Below are positions 14,978 through 18,026 of a stretch of DNA of 18,026 bases, piece by piece. The translations under genes and the position numbers were made by a program. The DNA lies in contig JACKIB010000039.1 in assembly GCA_020638695.1 (NCBI GenBank), positions 1 to 18,026 on the forward strand, read 5' to 3'. Source of the DNA: Planctomycetota bacterium. GTDB taxonomy: Bacteria; Planctomycetota; UBA1135; UBA2386. The notes beneath the pieces are model-generated. The model was not told where the DNA came from and did not search any database. It saw nothing but the letters and a program-made list of their open reading frames with translations. Each line of letters begins with the position of its first letter. Positions within the stretch are counted from its first letter, which is position 1.

Positions 14978-15889
14978 TCACCCCGGGGCATGCCAGTCCG
15001 CGGTCAGCTCCAGCCACATCGCGAGACCTTCGAACGGGCGGTACTTCGCGTAGCGACGCTCGACCGTGCGGTCCGCCGGGGCTCGGCGCGATCCGAGCAG
15101 CTCGGTCAGGCGCGCCCGACACCAGGAGTCCAGAGCGAGGTCGCGGTAGTGCCCCAGCGTCCGCATCGCCTGGCCGGCGGCGTACGGCCCGAACCCTTCG
15201 AGCGCGAGTAGGCGGCGGCGCACCTCTTCGGTGGTGAGGTTGGGCGCGGTGAACGACGCATCCCGCAGCACTCCGGTGGCGAAGCCGCGCGCCAGCGCGA
15301 CGCAGGACTTGGCACGGTAGCCGGCGCGCACCACCTCACGATAGAACGCCTCGTCCTGCGCAGCGCACGCCTGCGGACTCGGGAACGCGCGACCGGCAGG
15401 CGACGCGCTGCCCAGCGCATCGACCAGCCGGGCGGTCATCAGCTTGGTCGCGGCCCACGAGCAATTGGTGGTGAACAGCAGCTTCATCAGGTCCTCGAAC
15501 ACCGAGGCTCCACGCAGGATGCGCCCGGCCCGCCGCCGAGCCGCCCACGCCAGCCGCGAGCAATCCGCGCACACCCGCCAGAAGGGCTCGAGGTCGTCGT
15601 CCAGCCGCAGCATGTGCGTGACCAACTTCCGGACCCGGGCGCCCTGCGCTGCACTCAGCAGCCGTCGCGATGTCGCGACCACCGAGAGCCCGTTCGCGCC
15701 CTGTCGGACCACGACATCGACGCCGTGCCGATCGACCTCGACGGTCACCGACAGCGCGCGTTCGGGCTCCGACCAGCCGAACGGTTGGAGGTCGACCCAG
15801 CCGTGGCTGAACGCCACCAGCCGCAGATCGAACCCCGGCTCGACGCCGATCCGGAAGCGCCGGACCGCCACGTCAGGAGTCGGCGCCAC
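14978..15889 (-). CDS. HhH-GPD DNA glycosylase, AlkA-like
   Basis: Predicted base-excision repair glycosylase removing damaged bases. The helix-hairpin-helix is LLALEGFGPYAAGQAM, followed by the catalytic Asp in LALDSWCRAR. Where bifunctional OGG1-type enzymes carry a Lys in this hairpin, this protein has Tyr, so it should be monofunctional like AlkA. VFEDLMKLLFTTNCSW is the usual start of the HhH-GPD fold, and the N-terminal part (PGFDLRLVAFSHGW) resembles the AlkA/OGG N-domain. The start is uncertain: the GTG at 15889 gives 303 aa and places homology close to the N-terminus, while the frame is open to a TTG at 15973 with GTGs at 15925 and 15871. It converges on the M56 gene with a 128-bp gap. 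Confidence 0.85.
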   Translation of the reverse strand: MAPTPDVAVRRFRIGVEPGFDLRLVAFSHGWVDLQPFGWSEPERALSVTVEVDRHGVDVVVRQGANGLSVVATSRRLLSAAQGARVRKLVTHMLRLDDDLEPFWRVCADCSRLAWAARRRAGRILRGASVFEDLMKLLFTTNCSWAATKLMTARLVDALGSASPAGRAFPSPQACAAQDEAFYREVVRAGYRAKSCVALARGFATGVLRDASFTAPNLTTEEVRRRLLALEGFGPYAAGQAMRTLGHYRDLALDSWCRARLTELLGSRRAPADRTVERRYAKYRPFEGLAMWLELTADWHAPG

Positions 15890-16097
15890 GGAAGCGGCAC
15901 GCGGGAACGAAGCGCGTCCCGCCACCGGGTACCGCGCGACAACACGCGTGAACCCGGGGGGAGGTCGCGGCAATCGGTTGGCGGCATGTGGCGTGCGTCC
16001 ATGGCGTCACGGGTCGCGGTTCCGTGGCGCCGGCTCTCGGCGTCGCCCGATCGACCTCTGGGTTGCGCGAGCGCGGCTGGGGCATGACCCGTGACGA

Positions 16098-17816
16098 CTA
16101 CCCTTGTGACAACCGCACCAGCACGCGCTGCACGTCGAGCGCACGCGGCGCATTGAGCACCCGCTCGGCGATCTTCTGGCACTCGTTGACGGTGAAGCGT
16201 CGCAGCACCTTGAGGATCCCGTTCAGTCGCACCGGTGCGACACTGAAGTCGCGGACCCCGACGCCGATGTAGAACGGCACCCGCATCGGGTCAGCGGCGC
16301 CCTCGCCGAACAGGATCAGGGTCTTGTCGGCCTTCGCGGCGTCACGCGACATCCGAGCAACCAGCTCGAACAGCGCCGGGTGCACCGTCTCGTAGTAGTC
16401 GCGCACGATCGTGTTGTCGCGGTCGGCGGCGAGCAAGTGCGCCTGCAGGTCGTCGATCGCCACCACCGCGAAATCCGACTCGTTGAGGAATGCGTGCAGC
16501 ACGAACGCCGCGGCGGGGATTTCGATGATCGGCGCGATCCGCAGTACCGAGGCACACTTGATGTTCTGCTTGCGCAGCTCCAATCGCTCCTCCAGGATCG
16601 CCGCCTTCACCCGCTGCAGTTCCGATAGCCCAGTGACGAACGGCACCAGGACCCCGGCATCGTCGACCCCGGCGCACGCGCGCAGGATCGCCCGCAGCTG
16701 CAACCGCAGAATAGTCCCGTCGTGCAGCAGCGCGCGGATGCCGCGCATCCCCATCGCCGGGTTGCGCTCGGTTTCGCTGGGCAGCGAGATCAAGCGGGTG
16801 CTCGAGCTGACGTCGAGCAGGCGGAACGTCACCGGGTGCCCCTTTGATCCGTGCAGCACCTCGCGGTACTGCTGCACCAGGTTGTCCTCGCTCGGCACCG
16901 CTCCGGCGGTGAGGAACGACAACTCGGTGCGGTACACACCGATCCCGTCCATCGCCATCGTGCGCGCCAACGTCGCCTCGCCGACGCTGCCGCAGGCGGC
17001 CATCAGTCGCACCGCGACGCCATCGCGCGTCTCGTGCACGCGATCGCCGGCGGGCATCTCGATGCCGCGGGTCTGCTCGGCAGTGCGCTGGTACTCGGCG
17101 CGCAACCGCTCGTCGGGGTTGACGTGGAGCTGGCCGGTCGCGCCGTCGACGATCACGAACGTGCCGTTCTGCACCAGCGAGGGGAGGTCGCGGATGCCGG
17201 TGATGGTCGGGATTCCCATCGAGCGCGCGAGGATCGCCGCGTGCGAACTCATCCCACCCTCCTCGGCGACGATCCCCTCCACCCGCTCACTGTCGAGACC
17301 GAACATGTCGGTGGTGGTCAGCTTCTTCGCGGCAAGCACGTAGCCGCCTTGCGGGAGGTCGGGCGCCGCGGCCGCCGCACCGTCGTCGAGGTTGCGCAAC
17401 ACGCGGGTCGCGACGTCGCGCAAGTCGCCGGCGCGCTGCCGCAGATAGTCGTTCTCGACCAATTGCACGATCCGGTCGTAACTCTGCACCACCTTGTGGA
17501 TCCCCGAGCGGACCGACAGCCGCTCGTCCATCACCATGGTCTCGATCTCCTCGACGAACTTGGGATCCGAGAGGTAGGCGATATGGGTGTCGAAGATCCG
17601 CAGCTCGTTGCTGCCGAGGCTCCCGCCGTGCTTGCTCTTCAGCTCCTCGATCTGGCTACGGCTCTTCGCCAACGCCTCCCGCAGGCGCGACAACTCCTCC
17701 TCTACCTGGTCCGACGAGACCCGTACCAGGTAGCCCTCGCTGGAGGCGAAGCCCTGCAGGTGGACGACACCCATGGCGACCCCATCGGCAACGGCTTCAC
17801 CCTTGTAGACAGGCAC
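16098..17816 (-). CDS. ptsI: PTS Enzyme I (phosphoenolpyruvate-protein phosphotransferase), divergent active site
   Basis: Enzyme I normally takes phosphate from PEP and passes it to HPr. From the GTG at 17816 the protein is 572 aa, the normal size. It has the N-domain start YKGEAVADGVAMG, a coiled HPr-binding helical region (about 35-150), the phospho-His loop GGMSSHAAI with H192, and a PEP-binding barrel. R296 (YRTEL), R332 (FRLLDV), R358 (GMRGIR), E432 (IIEIPAAA) and R466 (AADR) match the family residues. Three others are changed: the GGDK after the first Asp motif is SSST, the Asn before the metal Asp is Asp (AIDDLQ), and the catalytic Cys of MCGE is Phe (LFGEG). Phosphotransfer may be impaired or altered. 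No HPr or EII gene is visible; the window ends 210 bp upstream. Confidence 0.9.
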   Translation of the reverse strand: MPVYKGEAVADGVAMGVVHLQGFASSEGYLVRVSSDQVEEELSRLREALAKSRSQIEELKSKHGGSLGSNELRIFDTHIAYLSDPKFVEEIETMVMDERLSVRSGIHKVVQSYDRIVQLVENDYLRQRAGDLRDVATRVLRNLDDGAAAAAPDLPQGGYVLAAKKLTTTDMFGLDSERVEGIVAEEGGMSSHAAILARSMGIPTITGIRDLPSLVQNGTFVIVDGATGQLHVNPDERLRAEYQRTAEQTRGIEMPAGDRVHETRDGVAVRLMAACGSVGEATLARTMAMDGIGVYRTELSFLTAGAVPSEDNLVQQYREVLHGSKGHPVTFRLLDVSSSTRLISLPSETERNPAMGMRGIRALLHDGTILRLQLRAILRACAGVDDAGVLVPFVTGLSELQRVKAAILEERLELRKQNIKCASVLRIAPIIEIPAAAFVLHAFLNESDFAVVAIDDLQAHLLAADRDNTIVRDYYETVHPALFELVARMSRDAAKADKTLILFGEGAADPMRVPFYIGVGVRDFSVAPVRLNGILKVLRRFTVNECQKIAERVLNAPRALDVQRVLVRLSQG

Positions 17817-17829
17817 TGTAGACAGGCAC
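17804..17829 (-). repeat. 13-bp tandem duplication across the ptsI start codon
   Basis: TGTAGACAGGCAC occurs twice head to tail (17804-17816 and 17817-17829, plus-strand reading). Each copy contains a minus-strand GTG. The inner GTG (17816) opens the Enzyme I frame; the outer (17829) opens a different frame that stops after ten codons at 17797. The duplication therefore pushed any older upstream leader away by 13 bp. Confidence 0.85.
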
Positions 17830-17889
17830 TTTGCTGCGGAACGTGGACGTGACGGAAACCGCGCGACATCGTGCCGTGGGCCACAGGGT

Positions 17890-17914
17890 TTCCCAAGCGG
17901 GATTCCCAAGCGGG
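17890..17914. repeat. Second 13-bp-period tandem repeat upstream of ptsI
   Basis: TTCCCAAGCGGG occurs at 17890-17901 and again at 17903-17914, one base apart, giving a 13-bp period. It lies about 75 bp upstream of the ptsI start. The remainder of 17830-18026 shows no gene I can support. Confidence 0.8.
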
Positions 17915-18026
17915 TCTCGTTCCGCCCCGGACCGGGGAAGCACCCCGCCTCCGGGCAGAACCTGCCGCGCTCCTTGCCAGCAACAACCTTGCACGATCTC
18001 GCGACGCTGCTCGCGAACAGTCCAGG

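Noticed and set aside
13602..15122. Minus-strand open frame of 506 codons
   Set aside because: Antisense to the M56 protease C-terminal region, which has a coherent signal and domain pattern; no motif in the antisense frame.
14228..15211. Plus-strand frame of 327 codons crossing from the M56 gene into the glycosylase gene
   Set aside because: It overlaps two well-supported genes in other frames and has Arg/Gly-rich, motif-free content.
1..18026. tRNA, rRNA, CRISPR array, insertion sequence
   Set aside because: I looked for tRNA-like cloverleaf ends, regularly spaced repeats and transposase motifs and saw none. A covariance-model search would be needed to exclude small RNAs.

Overview
The window is high-GC, densely coded bacterial DNA. 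Several features point to a planctomycete: a secreted one-cysteine sulfatase with a beta-rich tail after the catalytic domain, a large lipoprotein with two planctomycete-type CxxCH cytochrome segments, a BlaI/M56 pair, and a stand-alone, divergent PTS Enzyme I. This is inferred from gene families. No rRNA or other marker gene is present.

Layout. (1) Positions 1-6108, minus strand: a run read leftward of SSAT-like GNAT acetyltransferase, di-haem lipoprotein, aminopeptidase P, and a sulfatase cut by the left edge. (2) Positions 6212-9267, plus strand: two paralogous short Cys-rich lipoprotein precursors, then a DUF692/MNIO enzyme, then a DUF2063 partner protein. (3) 9274-10275, minus: tRNA-dihydrouridine synthase, ending tail to tail with the DUF2063 gene. 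(4) 10332-12020, plus: a TMTC-like membrane protein with C-terminal TPRs. (5) 12154-14849, plus: a BlaI/MecI-family repressor translationally coupled to an M56 (BlaR1-like) membrane protease, preceded by two near-identical dyad operators. (6) 14978-15889, minus: an AlkA-like HhH-GPD DNA glycosylase. (7) 16098-17816, minus: Enzyme I with altered catalytic residues and a 13-bp tandem duplication across its start codon.

The most interesting system is region 2. MNIO enzymes (DUF692, as in methanobactin MbnB and the bufferin enzymes) modify cysteines of ribosomally made peptides, and DUF2063 proteins are their usual partners. Here the likely substrates are two lipobox-bearing peptides. Each has ten core cysteines arranged as two copies of a five-Cys module with the same spacing (6-6-9-6, then 8, then 6-6-9-6). 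The inference is a membrane-anchored, metal-binding, bufferin-type RiPP. No exporter, DoxX, sigma factor or TonB receptor lies beside it.

Region 5 is a second regulatory unit. The M56 protease carries a DUF3108-like extracytoplasmic region instead of a penicillin-binding sensor, so the signal is probably not a beta-lactam.
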